In this document: in pieces, positions 8,838 through 17,779 of the stretch
Layout of the letters: every line of letters begins with the position of its first letter
Numbering within the stretch: position 1 is the first letter of the stretch
NCBI RefSeq assembly: GCF_026343115.1
Contig: NZ_JAPEMC010000001.1
Location: forward strand, 3,782,001 to 3,846,000
DNA: 64,000 bases
From: Streptomyces sp. NBC_00102
Lineage (GTDB): Bacteria; Actinomycetota; Actinomycetes; Streptomycetales; Streptomycetaceae
Direction of reading: 5' to 3'
Program-made: the position numbers and the translations under genes
Notes under the pieces: generated by a model
Database searches by the model: none
What the model was told of the DNA's origin: nothing
What the model saw: the letters and a program-made list of their open reading frames with translations, nothing else

Positions 8838-9367
8838 GCCGAAGAGCGTGCCACAGAGGACGACTTGTCCTGGACCGCGCTCTTCTCGACGGCCTTGTCC
8901 GCGAGGGAAGAGCCGCCGATCGCCGTACGGGACGGGCCGGCCGCCACGACCGGGCGGGGGTGCGGCTTGACGCCCTGGAGGACGGCCGCTGTCTGCTTGG
9001 CGGACGCGATCGACTTCTCCGGCGGCTTGACCTTCTTGAACTTGGCGACGGCGAACAGTGCCAGCAGTACGCCCAACAGGATGAAGGCGCCGCCGACGAT
9101 CAGGAACGACCAGGCAAGGCCCAGTCCCAGGTTGTGGATGCCGTATGCCGCCGCGAAGCTCAGCGTCGGAATCGCGAACAGGAGCAGGACGCCCGCGATG
9201 ATGCCGGCGGCACTGCCCATGACGCCGCGCTTGACGTCCTGGCGTACCTCGGCCTTGGCCAGGGCGATTTCGTCGTGCACCAGTGCGGACATCTCGGCCG
9301 TCGCCGAGGCGACCAGCTGTCCCAGACTGCGGTCCGCGCTGCCCACGAAATTGCCGGGGTCGCTCAT
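8834..9367 (-). CDS. Holin-X-like membrane protein
   Basis: 177 residues. A soluble N-terminal amphipathic helix (SLGQLVASATAEMSALVHDEIALAKAEVRQDVKRG) is followed by two transmembrane helices (about residues 50-75 and 82-108) and a charged, Lys-rich C-terminal tail. This is the pattern of actinobacterial 'phage holin family' (Holin-X) proteins. Despite the family name it is a chromosomal gene of a conserved operon and there is no phage context. Its stop codon overlaps the start of the hydrolase gene. Confidence 0.85.
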   Translation of the reverse strand: MSDPGNFVGSADRSLGQLVASATAEMSALVHDEIALAKAEVRQDVKRGVMGSAAGIIAGVLLLFAIPTLSFAAAYGIHNLGLGLAWSFLIVGGAFILLGVLLALFAVAKFKKVKPPEKSIASAKQTAAVLQGVKPHPRPVVAAGPSRTAIGGSSLADKAVEKSAVQDKSSSVARSSA

Positions 9368-9406
9368 CCCTGACTCCCTCTCCTCTTCAACACATCCGGT
9401 GACAGA

Positions 9407-10978
9407 TCATGCCGGACTGTCCGGCTTGTTGCGCGCTGCCCCCGCCCGTTCGGCGAGACGGCGGTGTTCGGCCGCCTTCCGTTCGTGGAGGGCGGCCATC
9501 CGCAGGTGGTACCCGGGATCGTCCTGCTCGTAGATGTCGGGCACCCCCGACGCGTCCTCGTCCCGCTCCTCAGCCTCGTACAGCGCCCGGTGGACGCGTA
9601 CCCGGAGTTTGAGCAGTACACCGGAGATTACGGCGGCGATGAGCGAACCGAGCAGAACGGACGCCTTGACCTCGTTGATGGTTTCCTCGTCGCCGGCGAA
9701 GGCGAGCTCGCCGATGAGCAGCGAGACGGTGAATCCGATGCCGGCGAGAGAGGCGACCGCGAAGACGTCCGCCCAGGCCAGGTCGGGGTTGAGCTCGGCC
9801 CGGGTGAACCGGGTGGCGAGCCGGGATCCGCCGTAGATGCCGATGGTCTTTCCGACGACCAGGCCGAGGACCACCCCGACCGTCTCCGGCCGGGTGAAGA
9901 CCTCGGCGAGGGCGTTGCCGCGCAGGCTGACCCCGGCGGCGAAGAGGGCGAACAGCGGGACCGCGACCCCGGCGGAGAGGGGGCGCACCAGATGTTCGAT
10001 GTGCTCGCCGGGGGACCGCTCCTCACCCTCGCGCGGGGTGCAGCGCAGCATCAGCCCCATGGCGACGCCCGCGATGGTGGCGTGGACGCCGCTGTTGTAC
10101 ATCAGGCCCCAGATGACGAGCGCCAGCGGCAGGTACACCCACCAGCCGCGTACCTCGAAGCGGAGCAGGGCCCAGAAGAGCGCCAGCCCGACCAGGGCGC
10201 CGCCCAGGGCCAGGAAGTCGACCGATTCGGTGAAGAACACCGCGATGATCAGGATCGCGAAGAGGTCGTCCACGACGGCCAGCGTCAGCAGGAACGCGCG
10301 CAGCGCCCCCGGCAGGGAGGTGCCGAGGACGGCGAGGACCGCGAGCGCGAAGGCGATGTCGGTCGCGACCGGTACGGCCCAGCCGCCCAGGGTGCCCCCG
10401 GCGAGGGCGTTGGTGAGTACGTAGACGAGCGCGGGCACCGCCATGCCGCACAGGGCGGCGACGACGGGCAGGGCGGCCGTCCTGGGGTCGCGGAGCTCAC
10501 CCGCGACCAGTTCCCGCTTGAGTTCCGCTCCCGCGACGAAGAAGAAGACGGCGAGCAGCCCGTCCGCGGCCCAGTGCTCCACGGAGAGGTCGAGGCCGAG
10601 AGCCCCCGGCCCGAAGTGGAAGTCGCTGACGGCCGTGTAGGAGGAGCCGGTGACGTTGGCCCAGACGAGTGCCGCGATGGCCGCCACCAGCAGCACGACT
10701 CCGCCGACCGTCTCCGTGCGCAACGCGTCCGCGAGGTAGGTCCGCTCGGGCAGTGACAGGCGGCCCAGCAGGGTCGCCCGGGGGGTTGCCGGGGTGGCAC
10801 CGGTGGCAGCGGCGCGGGCGGAAGGGGGTGTCGGGGTTGCCGGGCCGGGCTCCGGTGAGTCAGGGGCGGGTGAGTCAGGGGCCGGCGAGTCCGGCGGCTT
10901 CGATGCCGCCGAGTGGGATGCCGCTGAGTGCGGTGCGGGTGAATCCGGTGACGGCGGGGTGCGGCGGGGCTCGGCCAC
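9407..10978 (-). CDS. nhaA: Na+/H+ antiporter NhaA
   Basis: 523 residues from GTG 10978, chosen because a GGAGG site lies 8 bp upstream. An in-frame ATG at 11107 would add 43 unlikely residues. The first 60 residues are Pro/Ser-rich with a repeated DSPAPDSPAP pattern. The rest is the NhaA fold of about twelve helices, including FFFVAGAELKRELVAGEL, the paired aspartates in the TLAVVDDLFAILII segment (ion-binding Asp pair), and ATDIAFALAVLAVLG. It exchanges external protons for internal sodium at alkaline pH or high salt. The last 60 residues are a hydrophilic tail with AALHERKAAEHRR. It lies upstream of the holin/hydrolase pair on the same strand, 39 bp away. Confidence 0.95.
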   Translation of the reverse strand: MAEPRRTPPSPDSPAPHSAASHSAASKPPDSPAPDSPAPDSPEPGPATPTPPSARAAATGATPATPRATLLGRLSLPERTYLADALRTETVGGVVLLVAAIAALVWANVTGSSYTAVSDFHFGPGALGLDLSVEHWAADGLLAVFFFVAGAELKRELVAGELRDPRTAALPVVAALCGMAVPALVYVLTNALAGGTLGGWAVPVATDIAFALAVLAVLGTSLPGALRAFLLTLAVVDDLFAILIIAVFFTESVDFLALGGALVGLALFWALLRFEVRGWWVYLPLALVIWGLMYNSGVHATIAGVAMGLMLRCTPREGEERSPGEHIEHLVRPLSAGVAVPLFALFAAGVSLRGNALAEVFTRPETVGVVLGLVVGKTIGIYGGSRLATRFTRAELNPDLAWADVFAVASLAGIGFTVSLLIGELAFAGDEETINEVKASVLLGSLIAAVISGVLLKLRVRVHRALYEAEERDEDASGVPDIYEQDDPGYHLRMAALHERKAAEHRRLAERAGAARNKPDSPA

Positions 10979-11111
10979 GGGAGAGACCTCCGGTTCGGGG
11001 CGGCGAGGACATGGCTGGCGAACTCGCCGACCAGACTTCCCGGCACCCCTATGAAGATCTTCTCCGCTCATGGGCGGATACGGCCACTGTAGACCGCCCG
11101 CCGGCAAGCCG

Positions 11112-11144
11112 GAGGGGCATCCGGCGCGCTGCCGGATGCCCCTC
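11112..11144 (-). terminator. Strong terminator hairpin downstream of acs
   Basis: A perfect 14-bp stem (GAGGGGCATCCGGC and its complement) with a 5-base loop, 40 bp beyond the acs stop on the minus strand. It isolates acs from nhaA. Confidence 0.8.
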
Positions 11145-11184
11145 GGAGCCGTACGTCTGCTGGTTGCCCTTGGGCCGTGTGTGC

Positions 11185-13140
11185 TCAGTCCTCGGAGGAG
11201 GTCTTGGGGAACTCGGCCTGGATGAGCGACATGACGGACGGATCGGTCAGGGTGGTCACGTCGCCCAGCTCACGGTTCTCGGCCTTGTCGCGCAGCAGGC
11301 GGCGCATGATCTTGCCCGAGCGGGTCTTGGGCAGCTCCGCCACCGGCAGCACCCGCTTCGGCTTGGCGATCGGACCGAGCGTGGCGCCGACGTGGTTGCG
11401 CAGCTCGGCCAGCAGCTCGTCGGAGGAGGTCGCCGTCCCGCGCAGGATGACGAAGGCGACGATCGCCTGACCGGTCGTCTCGTCGGCCGCACCGACCACC
11501 GCCGCCTCGGCGACCGCCGGGTGCGACACGAGAGCGGACTCGACCTCGGTGGTCGAGATGTTGTGACCGGAGACGAGCATGACGTCGTCGACCCGGCCGA
11601 GGAGCCAGATGTCGCCGTCGTCGTCCTTCTTGGCACCGTCGCCGGCGAAGTACTTGCCCTCGAACCGGGACCAGTAGGTGTCGATGAAGCGCTGGTCGTC
11701 GCCCCAGATGGTGCGGAGCATCGACGGCCACGGCTCGGTGAGGACGAGGTAGCCGCCCCCGCCGTCCGGAACCTCGCGGGCCTCGTCGTCGACGACCGTG
11801 GCCGAGATGCCGGGCAGGGCGCGCTGGGCGGAGCCGGGCTTCGTCGCGGTGACGCCGGGCAGCGGCGAGATCATCATCGCGCCGGTCTCGGTCTGCCACC
11901 AGGTGTCCACGACGGGGCACTTGTCGGCACCGATGTGCTTGCGGTACCAGACCCACGCCTCGGGGTTGATCGGCTCGCCGACCGAGCCGAGGACGCGCAG
12001 GCTGCTCAGGTCGAACTTGGCGGGGATGTCGTCCCCCCACTTCATGAACGTCCGGATCGCGGTCGGCGCGGTGTAGAGGATCGAGACGCCGTACTTCTGC
12101 ACGATCTCCCAGAACCGGCCCTGGTGCGGGGTGTCCGGGGTGCCCTCGTACATGACCTGGGTCGCGCCGTTGGCGAGCGGCCCGTAGACGATGTACGAGT
12201 GGCCGGTGACCCAGCCGATGTCGGCCGTGCACCAGTAGACGTCGGTTTCGGGCTTGAGGTCGAAGACGGCGTGGTGGGTGTAGGCCGCCTGGGTGAGGTA
12301 GCCGCCGGAGGTGTGCAGGATGCCCTTCGGCTTCCCCGTCGTCCCGGAGGTGTACAGGATGAAGAGCGGCTGCTCCGCCTCGAACGCCTCGGGGGTGTGC
12401 TCGGCGGACTGACGGCCGGTGATCTCGTCCCACCAGACGTCGCGGCCCTCGGTCCACGCGGTGTCCTGACCTGTGCGGCGCACGACCACGACGTGCTCGA
12501 CGCTCTCGATACGGGACACGGCGTCGTCCACGGCGGGCTTCAGCGCCGACGGCTTGCCGCGGCGGTACCCGCCGTCCGCGGTGACGACGACCTTGGCGTC
12601 GGCGTCCTGGATACGGGCCGCGATGGCGTCCGCGGAGAAGCCGCCGAAGACCACCGAGTGCGCGGCGCCGATGCGGGCGCAGGCCAGCATCGTGATGGCG
12701 GCCTCGGGGATCATCGGGAGGTACACGGCGACCCGGTCGCCCTTGCCGACGCCCAGCTCGGTCAGCGCGTTGGCCGCCCGGGAGACCTCGTCCTTCAGTT
12801 CCGCGTAGGTGATCGCCCGGCTGTCGCCCGGCTCGCCCTCGAAGTGGATGGCGACGCGGTCGCCGTTGCCCGCCTCCACATGGCGGTCCACGCAGTTGTA
12901 CGCGACGTTGAGCGTGCCGTCCGCGAACCACTTGGCGAACGGCGGGTTGCTCCAGTCGAGCGTCTCGGTCGGCTCGGTGGCCCAGGTGAGGCGGCGGGCC
13001 TGCTCGGCCCAGAAGCCCAGCCGGTCCGCGGCTGCCTGTTCGTACGCCTCCGCCGTGACATTGGCGTTCGCGGCCAGCTCGGCCGGCGGCTCGAACCGGC
13101 GTTCTTCCCGCAGCAGGTTGGCCAGGCTTTCGTTGCTCAC
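11185..13140 (-). CDS. acs: Acetyl-coenzyme A synthetase
   Basis: 651 residues from GTG 13140, six bases after GGGAG. The longer open frame to 13347 lacks such a site. AMP-forming ligase motifs are present: [17 protein letters not shown] (P-loop), [15 protein letters not shown], and the hinge/C-terminal segment with [15 protein letters not shown]. The C-terminal [14 protein letters not shown] contains the lysine that is reversibly acetylated in Acs enzymes. It activates acetate to acetyl-CoA through acetyl-AMP. The length fits Acs of other streptomycetes (about 651). The promoter region holds a DasR/GntR-like palindrome at 13226-13241. Confidence 0.97.
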   Translation of the reverse strand: MSNESLANLLREERRFEPPAELAANANVTAEAYEQAAADRLGFWAEQARRLTWATEPTETLDWSNPPFAKWFADGTLNVAYNCVDRHVEAGNGDRVAIHFEGEPGDSRAITYAELKDEVSRAANALTELGVGKGDRVAVYLPMIPEAAITMLACARIGAAHSVVFGGFSADAIAARIQDADAKVVVTADGGYRRGKPSALKPAVDDAVSRIESVEHVVVVRRTGQDTAWTEGRDVWWDEITGRQSAEHTPEAFEAEQPLFILYTSGTTGKPKGILHTSGGYLTQAAYTHHAVFDLKPETDVYWCTADIGWVTGHSYIVYGPLANGATQVMYEGTPDTPHQGRFWEIVQKYGVSILYTAPTAIRTFMKWGDDIPAKFDLSSLRVLGSVGEPINPEAWVWYRKHIGADKCPVVDTWWQTETGAMMISPLPGVTATKPGSAQRALPGISATVVDDEAREVPDGGGGYLVLTEPWPSMLRTIWGDDQRFIDTYWSRFEGKYFAGDGAKKDDDGDIWLLGRVDDVMLVSGHNISTTEVESALVSHPAVAEAAVVGAADETTGQAIVAFVILRGTATSSDELLAELRNHVGATLGPIAKPKRVLPVAELPKTRSGKIMRRLLRDKAENRELGDVTTLTDPSVMSLIQAEFPKTSSED

Positions 13141-13225
13141 GAACATCTCCCATTCCCAGGGTGACCGTTGTGTCCCGGGGCATAGCTCATCAGGCGAAAG
13201 GCCGAGTGACAAGTGTCTGCCGGGA

Positions 13226-13241
13226 ATTGGTTTAGACCTAT
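13226..13241. promoter_or_regulatory. DasR-like (dre) palindrome upstream of acs
   Basis: ATTGGTTTAGACCTAT contains TGGT-TTAG-ACCT, differing at two positions from the dre core TGGTCTAGACCA. It lies 86-101 bp upstream of the acs start. DasR control of acs genes has been reported in actinomycetes, which makes the position plausible. Function here is inferred from sequence only. Confidence 0.4.
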
Positions 13242-13377
13242 TCCTCGTGTATGGAGGAGCTCCGCCGACTCGTGCCGCCGGCACGGCAGGCCGGTACGGG
13301 GCGTCGTACCGACTTCTGCCGTGCCCGCGGTGGAGTGGCTGAACCACAAGGTCTCACGGCCCCGGGATGCCACCGGT

Positions 13378-15978
13378 TCAGACGAGGCTGTGTCTGGCCT
13401 CCTCCCGGCCGGAACCGTCCTCCGGGAGCGCCGCCGCCGGACCGTCCTCGGGAAGCGCCGCCACCCGGTCCGGCTTCTCCGGACCGATGTCGATGCCCGG
13501 CGCGACCCGCTCGAAGACCTCGTCCGGGCCCGAGCCTGAACTGACGCCCTCCGTCAGCAGGTAGGCCTGCGCCTCTCCGACGTGGAAGTACATGCCGTGC
13601 AGCTGAAGGGTCCCGTCCGCCAGCCGGCGCGCAACCGACTCGTGTGCGCGGAGGTGGTCGAGTTGCTGGACGACGTTGGTCAGGCAGAGCTGCTCCACCG
13701 CGTCGGCCGGCATCCGGCCGGAGATGCGCGCCCAGGAGTGGTCGCGGGACGACATCCGCTCCAGGCTCGGCAGTCCGTGCCGCAGCCACCGCCACAAGGG
13801 TGTGGTCCTCGGCGTCCCCGGTTCGGCGTTGAGGAGTGCCTGCATGGCGCCGCAGCCGGAGTGCCCGCAGACGGTGATGGATTCGACCTGCAGGACGTCC
13901 ACGGCGTACTCGATCGCCGCGGCCACGGAGTCGTCCCCGCCGCCGTCACCGTCCGCGCCCGAGGGGGGCACGAGGTTCCCCACGTTGCGCACCGTGAAGA
14001 GATCGCCCGGACCGCTCGACGTGATCATGCTGGTGACGAGCCGGGAGTCCGCGCAGGTGAGGAAGAGCTGGGACGGGCGCTGGCCCTCCGCCGCGAGGCG
14101 TGCGAGCTCCTCGCGGACCAGCGGGGCCGTATTGAGCTGGAAGGAGCTGATACCGCTCAGCAGCGTGTGCGCGCTGCCGCGCCCGCGAGTGCCTCCGGGC
14201 GCCGCGTCGTGCCCGGAGGCCCCGGCGGAGTGCGGATCCGGAGATCCTCCGGAGCGTCCCGCCCTCGCACCGGGGCGCTCCGCCGCGGTGGTGGGCTGGT
14301 GCGGGCGGTCGTGGCAGTGGTGGTTGCGCCACGGAGTCCACGGACGACAGCAGGAGTGCGCGGCCGACGCGGGTTCCCCGATCCTCCCTCCCGACCTGCC
14401 GGTGAAGACGATGCTGCCGCCGTGGGCGACCTGTGTGGTGCGCCAGTCCTGAATGGCCTCGTAGGCCGCGTGATCCATGAAAAAGCCGTCCAGTTCGACG
14501 ATCGCGTCGATGCCTTGGGGGAGTTGGTTGAGGACGCGGCTGAGCCTCGGTACCGCGAGGAAGGTCAACTGGCCGCGCACGGTCACCAGGAAGCGGCCGC
14601 CGTCGCCGTCGCCTTCCGTCACGGAGACACGGGTGCGGGCGAGCCGGTGCAGCGCCATGCCGACCGCTGCCGCGATGCCGATCGCCACGCCGGCCAGTAC
14701 GCCGAACACGATCACACCGGTGATCGTCGCGCCGTAGACGAGGAATTCGCGGTGCCGGTGGACGTTCCTGATGTGGGCGTAGTTCACCATCTGGATGCCG
14801 ACCACCATGACGAGGGCGGCCAGTGCGGCCAGCGGAATCCATTCGAGTACCGAGACCAGGCATCCGGCCGCGAGCAGCACCCAGACACCGTGCAGTACGG
14901 TCGCCGCGCGGCCGGTGGCTCCGGCGCGGACGTTCGCCGAACTGCGCACCGCACCACCGGAGATCGGGAGGCCGCCGAGCACTCCGGCCAGAAGGTTGGT
15001 GATGCCCTGGCCCCGCAACTCGCGGTCCAGGTCGGAGCGGGCGACGCGCGGCGGGGGCATGTCGGGCTGTCGCTGGGTGTGTTCGGCCGTGCGGTCGGAG
15101 GCCAGCTTGTCCACCGCCACGGCCGCCAGGAGCGATTCGAGGCTGCCGACCAGCATCACGGTGAACATGGCGGTGGCGAGGGCGAGTACCGGGCCCCGGG
15201 GCATCTCGGGCAGGGCGTGCGAGCTCCACGAGGGCAGGTCCACCCGGCTGATGTGGGGCGCGGCGACGGCCGCCACCGCCGTGGCCGCGGCGACCGACGC
15301 GAGCGCGGCCGGAATCCTGCGGAGTGCCCGGCCGGCGGCACCGGGGATCCGCGGCCACAGCACCAGCAGGGCGATGGTCAGGCCTCCGATCAGCGGGGCG
15401 GCCGGACTGATCCGGGCCAACTGCTCGGGCAGCGCGAGGGCGTTGTCCATCGCGGAGCTCTGTGGGGAACCGCCGAGGACGATGTGCAACTGGGCGAGCG
15501 CGATGGCCACTCCGATGCCGGCGAGAGTGCCGTGGACGATCGCGGGGCTGACCGCCAGGGCGCCACGCGCCGCTTTCAGGGAACCCAGCAGGATCTGGAG
15601 CAGACCGGCTCCGACGGTGATGGCGCAGGTCGTGCGCCAGCCGTAGACCTGGATCAACTCGGCTGTCACGACGGTCAGTCCGGCGGACGGCCCGCTGACC
15701 TGGAGTGGGGTACCGCCGATCATTCCGGCGACGATGCCGCCGAGTGCCGCGGAGATGAGGCCGGCTTCCAGCGGTGCGTCCATGGCGACGGCGAGGCCGA
15801 GCGACATGGGGACGGCGATGAGGAAGACCGTGATCGAGGCGGAGAGGTCGCCCGCGGTGACGCGGAAACGGCGGCCTCCGCGCGGCGGCGGGCTGTGCGG
15901 CCTCTTCTCCCCGGCGGTACGGGGGAGAGGGGAGTCGTGGTGGTTTCGGTCATTTCGGGTGGGTACGCAGGCGGGCAT
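13378..15978 (-). CDS. SulP-family anion transporter fused to beta-carbonic anhydrase
   Basis: 866 residues from ATG 15978 with GGAGGAG a few bases upstream. Residues about 40-420 are a SulP transporter (ITVFLIAVPMSLGLAVAMDAP, GGTPLQVSGPSAGLTVV, about 11-13 helices). Residues about 460-540 form a STAS-like domain (VRGQLTFLAVPRLSRVL). After a Pro/Gly-rich linker, residues about 600-800 are a beta-carbonic anhydrase with zinc ligands Cys642, Asp644 (CADSR), His706 and Cys709 (CGHSGCG). It probably imports bicarbonate and interconverts it with CO2 at the membrane. The linker near residues 545-570 is unusually rich in Cys, His and Trp (AHSCCRPWTPWRNHHCHDRPH). Fusions of this kind are known in actinobacteria. 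Confidence 0.92.
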   Translation of the reverse strand: MPACVPTRNDRNHHDSPLPRTAGEKRPHSPPPRGGRRFRVTAGDLSASITVFLIAVPMSLGLAVAMDAPLEAGLISAALGGIVAGMIGGTPLQVSGPSAGLTVVTAELIQVYGWRTTCAITVGAGLLQILLGSLKAARGALAVSPAIVHGTLAGIGVAIALAQLHIVLGGSPQSSAMDNALALPEQLARISPAAPLIGGLTIALLVLWPRIPGAAGRALRRIPAALASVAAATAVAAVAAPHISRVDLPSWSSHALPEMPRGPVLALATAMFTVMLVGSLESLLAAVAVDKLASDRTAEHTQRQPDMPPPRVARSDLDRELRGQGITNLLAGVLGGLPISGGAVRSSANVRAGATGRAATVLHGVWVLLAAGCLVSVLEWIPLAALAALVMVVGIQMVNYAHIRNVHRHREFLVYGATITGVIVFGVLAGVAIGIAAAVGMALHRLARTRVSVTEGDGDGGRFLVTVRGQLTFLAVPRLSRVLNQLPQGIDAIVELDGFFMDHAAYEAIQDWRTTQVAHGGSIVFTGRSGGRIGEPASAAHSCCRPWTPWRNHHCHDRPHQPTTAAERPGARAGRSGGSPDPHSAGASGHDAAPGGTRGRGSAHTLLSGISSFQLNTAPLVREELARLAAEGQRPSQLFLTCADSRLVTSMITSSGPGDLFTVRNVGNLVPPSGADGDGGGDDSVAAAIEYAVDVLQVESITVCGHSGCGAMQALLNAEPGTPRTTPLWRWLRHGLPSLERMSSRDHSWARISGRMPADAVEQLCLTNVVQQLDHLRAHESVARRLADGTLQLHGMYFHVGEAQAYLLTEGVSSGSGPDEVFERVAPGIDIGPEKPDRVAALPEDGPAAALPEDGSGREEARHSLV

Positions 15979-16259
15979 TCCCGTCTCCTCCGGGGCAGCG
16001 CGGTCGCGGAACGTGGGGGACGCGGCCGTGGGTCACGGCGTGCAGCGGCGGGATTTCTCAACTGTTGGTAAATGGATCGTAATGCAGAGTAAAGAAATGC
16101 GGCTCACATATCAGGCAAATAGCCCACGTAATCACCCAATGCAGTGAATAAGCATCTTTTCATTCAGCATGTCGCTCCGGGGTGTCCGAGCTGCGTGTGA
16201 ACGTGACCGCGCCGGTCGGCACATTCCACGCAATCGAGCCGCAAGGAAGAGGTGGGCGG
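15979..16259. other. AT-rich divergent promoter region
   Basis: The 281 bp between the SulP gene and the lipoprotein gene. Bases about 16070-16175 are strikingly AT-rich for this genome (GTTGGTAAATGG, GAGTAAAGAAATG, AATAAGCATCTTTTCATTCAG). No open frame is supported. It is probably the promoter region of both genes. No specific operator was identified. Confidence 0.5.
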
Positions 16260-17630
16260 ATGATCGCCACCACGAAGAGAGTCGCCCTGGGAGTCACCAC
16301 CGCAGCCGTGTTCGCCGCTCTGGCCGGCTGTTCCGGAGCCGGAACCGGGGCGTCGGGAGCCGGCGCCGAGAAGGCGCACGGGACCAAGGAGAAGCCCGAC
16401 GGGCAGAACGCTCCCGCACCGGGCAACGTCGTTCAGCTGATCGGCGACGGCTCCACGGCGTTCACGGGCGCTCAGCCCAACCTTCCTGTCGCCCAGCGCC
16501 TCGCGCCGGGACAGAAGCCCCCGCAGTTCGTCGTGTTCTCCTGGGACGGCGCCGGCGAGGACAGCCAGAAGCTCTTCTCCCACTTCCGCGGCGTCGCCAA
16601 GAAGTACGGCGCGAAGATGACCTACTTCCTCAGTGGCGTCTATCTGCTGCCCGAGGAGAAGAAGGACCTGTACGACCCGCCCCAGCACTCGCCCGGCCGC
16701 TCCGACATCGGCTTCAACGACGCGAAGGGCATCCACGACACCCTCAGGGAGGTGCGCGCCGCCTGGAAGGAGGGCAATGAGATCGGCACCCACTTCAACG
16801 GCCACTTCTGCGGCCCGGACGGCGGCGTCGGTACCTGGTCGGTGGACGAGTGGAAGAGCGAGATCCGGCAGGCCAAGTCCTTCGTGAAGAACTGGAAGAC
16901 GAACGAGCCGGAGCTCAAGCCCGAGGCCCCGCTGCCCTTCGACTACGACAAGGAGCTGGTCGGCGGCCGCACGCCCTGCCTCGAAGGTCAGAAGAACATG
17001 GTCGCCGCTGCCCGGGGCATGGGATTCCGCTACGACTCCAGCGGCATCAACAACCAGGTCTGGCCCGCGAAGAAGGACGGTCTCTGGGACCTCTCGCTCC
17101 AGCTCGTGCCCGTCCCGGGGCGCGACTTCGAGACGCTCTCGATGGACTACAACTTCATGTTCAACCAGTCGGGCGTCACCCAGGGGGACCCGGCGGAGCA
17201 CGAGTACTGGGGTGACCAGATGCGCGACGGCCTGCTGGAGGCCTTCGACCGCTCGTACGACGGGAACCGCGCGCCGCTGATCATCGGCAACCACTTCGAG
17301 TCGTGGAACGGCGGCACCTACATGCGTGCCGTGGAGGAGACGATCGCGTCCGTCTGCACCAAGTCGGACGTGCGCTGCGTCTCCTTCCGCCAGCTTGCCG
17401 ACTGGCTGGACGCCCAGGACCCGGCGGTGCTGGCCAAGCTCGGAACGCTCGGTGTCGGGGAGGCCCCGAAGGGCGGCTGGCCGTCCTATCTCGCGGCTCC
17501 CGCGGCGGCCGCCGGTGCGAAGCCGATGAGTCCCGCAGGCAAGGGTGCGGCGGACAGGGGTGCCGCGGACAAGGGTGCCGCGGACGAGCGGGCCGAGAAG
17601 GCTGCGGCGAGGGACGCTCACCAGAAGTAA
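16260..17630 (+). CDS. Lipoprotein with polysaccharide-deacetylase-like domain
   Basis: 456 residues from ATG 16260, after AAGAGGTGGG; the upstream in-frame ATG at 16182 would hide the signal peptide. MIATTKRVALGVTTAAVFAALAGC is a lipoprotein signal with lipobox LAGC. Residues about 80-400 resemble NodB-type deacetylases: VVFSWDGAGED replaces the usual TFDDG strand, EIGTHFNGHFCG gives a His-x3-His pair, and later motifs include RYDSSGIN and IGNHFESWNGG. Only one Asp of the usual Asp-Asp pair is obvious, so deacetylase activity on a cell-wall or exopolysaccharide substrate is plausible but not certain. The C-terminus carries a short GAADKGAADERA repeat. Confidence 0.8.
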   Translation: MIATTKRVALGVTTAAVFAALAGCSGAGTGASGAGAEKAHGTKEKPDGQNAPAPGNVVQLIGDGSTAFTGAQPNLPVAQRLAPGQKPPQFVVFSWDGAGEDSQKLFSHFRGVAKKYGAKMTYFLSGVYLLPEEKKDLYDPPQHSPGRSDIGFNDAKGIHDTLREVRAAWKEGNEIGTHFNGHFCGPDGGVGTWSVDEWKSEIRQAKSFVKNWKTNEPELKPEAPLPFDYDKELVGGRTPCLEGQKNMVAAARGMGFRYDSSGINNQVWPAKKDGLWDLSLQLVPVPGRDFETLSMDYNFMFNQSGVTQGDPAEHEYWGDQMRDGLLEAFDRSYDGNRAPLIIGNHFESWNGGTYMRAVEETIASVCTKSDVRCVSFRQLADWLDAQDPAVLAKLGTLGVGEAPKGGWPSYLAAPAAAAGAKPMSPAGKGAADRGAADKGAADERAEKAAARDAHQK

Positions 17631-17637
17631 CGTTTCT

Positions 17638-17697
17638 GCGGCTGCGGCTGCGGCTGCGACCGCGGCTTCCGCTGTGGCTGTGGCTGTGGCTGTGCGA
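17638..17697. repeat. Hexanucleotide tandem repeat
   Basis: About ten copies of a 6-base unit GGCTGC / GGCTGT with small variations directly after the lipoprotein stop codon. Intergenic, probably slippage-derived. Confidence 0.7.
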
Positions 17698-17737
17698 GGG
17701 CGGGACCGCTGCGGGTGTGCCCGCGCGGTTCCCGCCC
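17698..17737. terminator. Bidirectional terminator hairpin
   Basis: GGGCGGGACCGC pairs with GCGGTTCCCGCCC (one bulged T) across a G/C-rich loop. It lies between the convergent lipoprotein and ATPase genes. Confidence 0.65.
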
Positions 17738-17779
17738 CTCCGTCGCGGCCCGTACCGGCGGGGCCGCGGTCGTCGCTCG

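Noticed and set aside
8834..9367. A prophage, because of the holin family name
   Set aside because: No other phage genes are present, and the gene belongs to a conserved operon with the hydrolase and protease genes.
10979..11107. An NhaA start at ATG 11107
   Set aside because: The additional 43 residues lack coding character, and GTG 10978 has a well-placed GGAGG.
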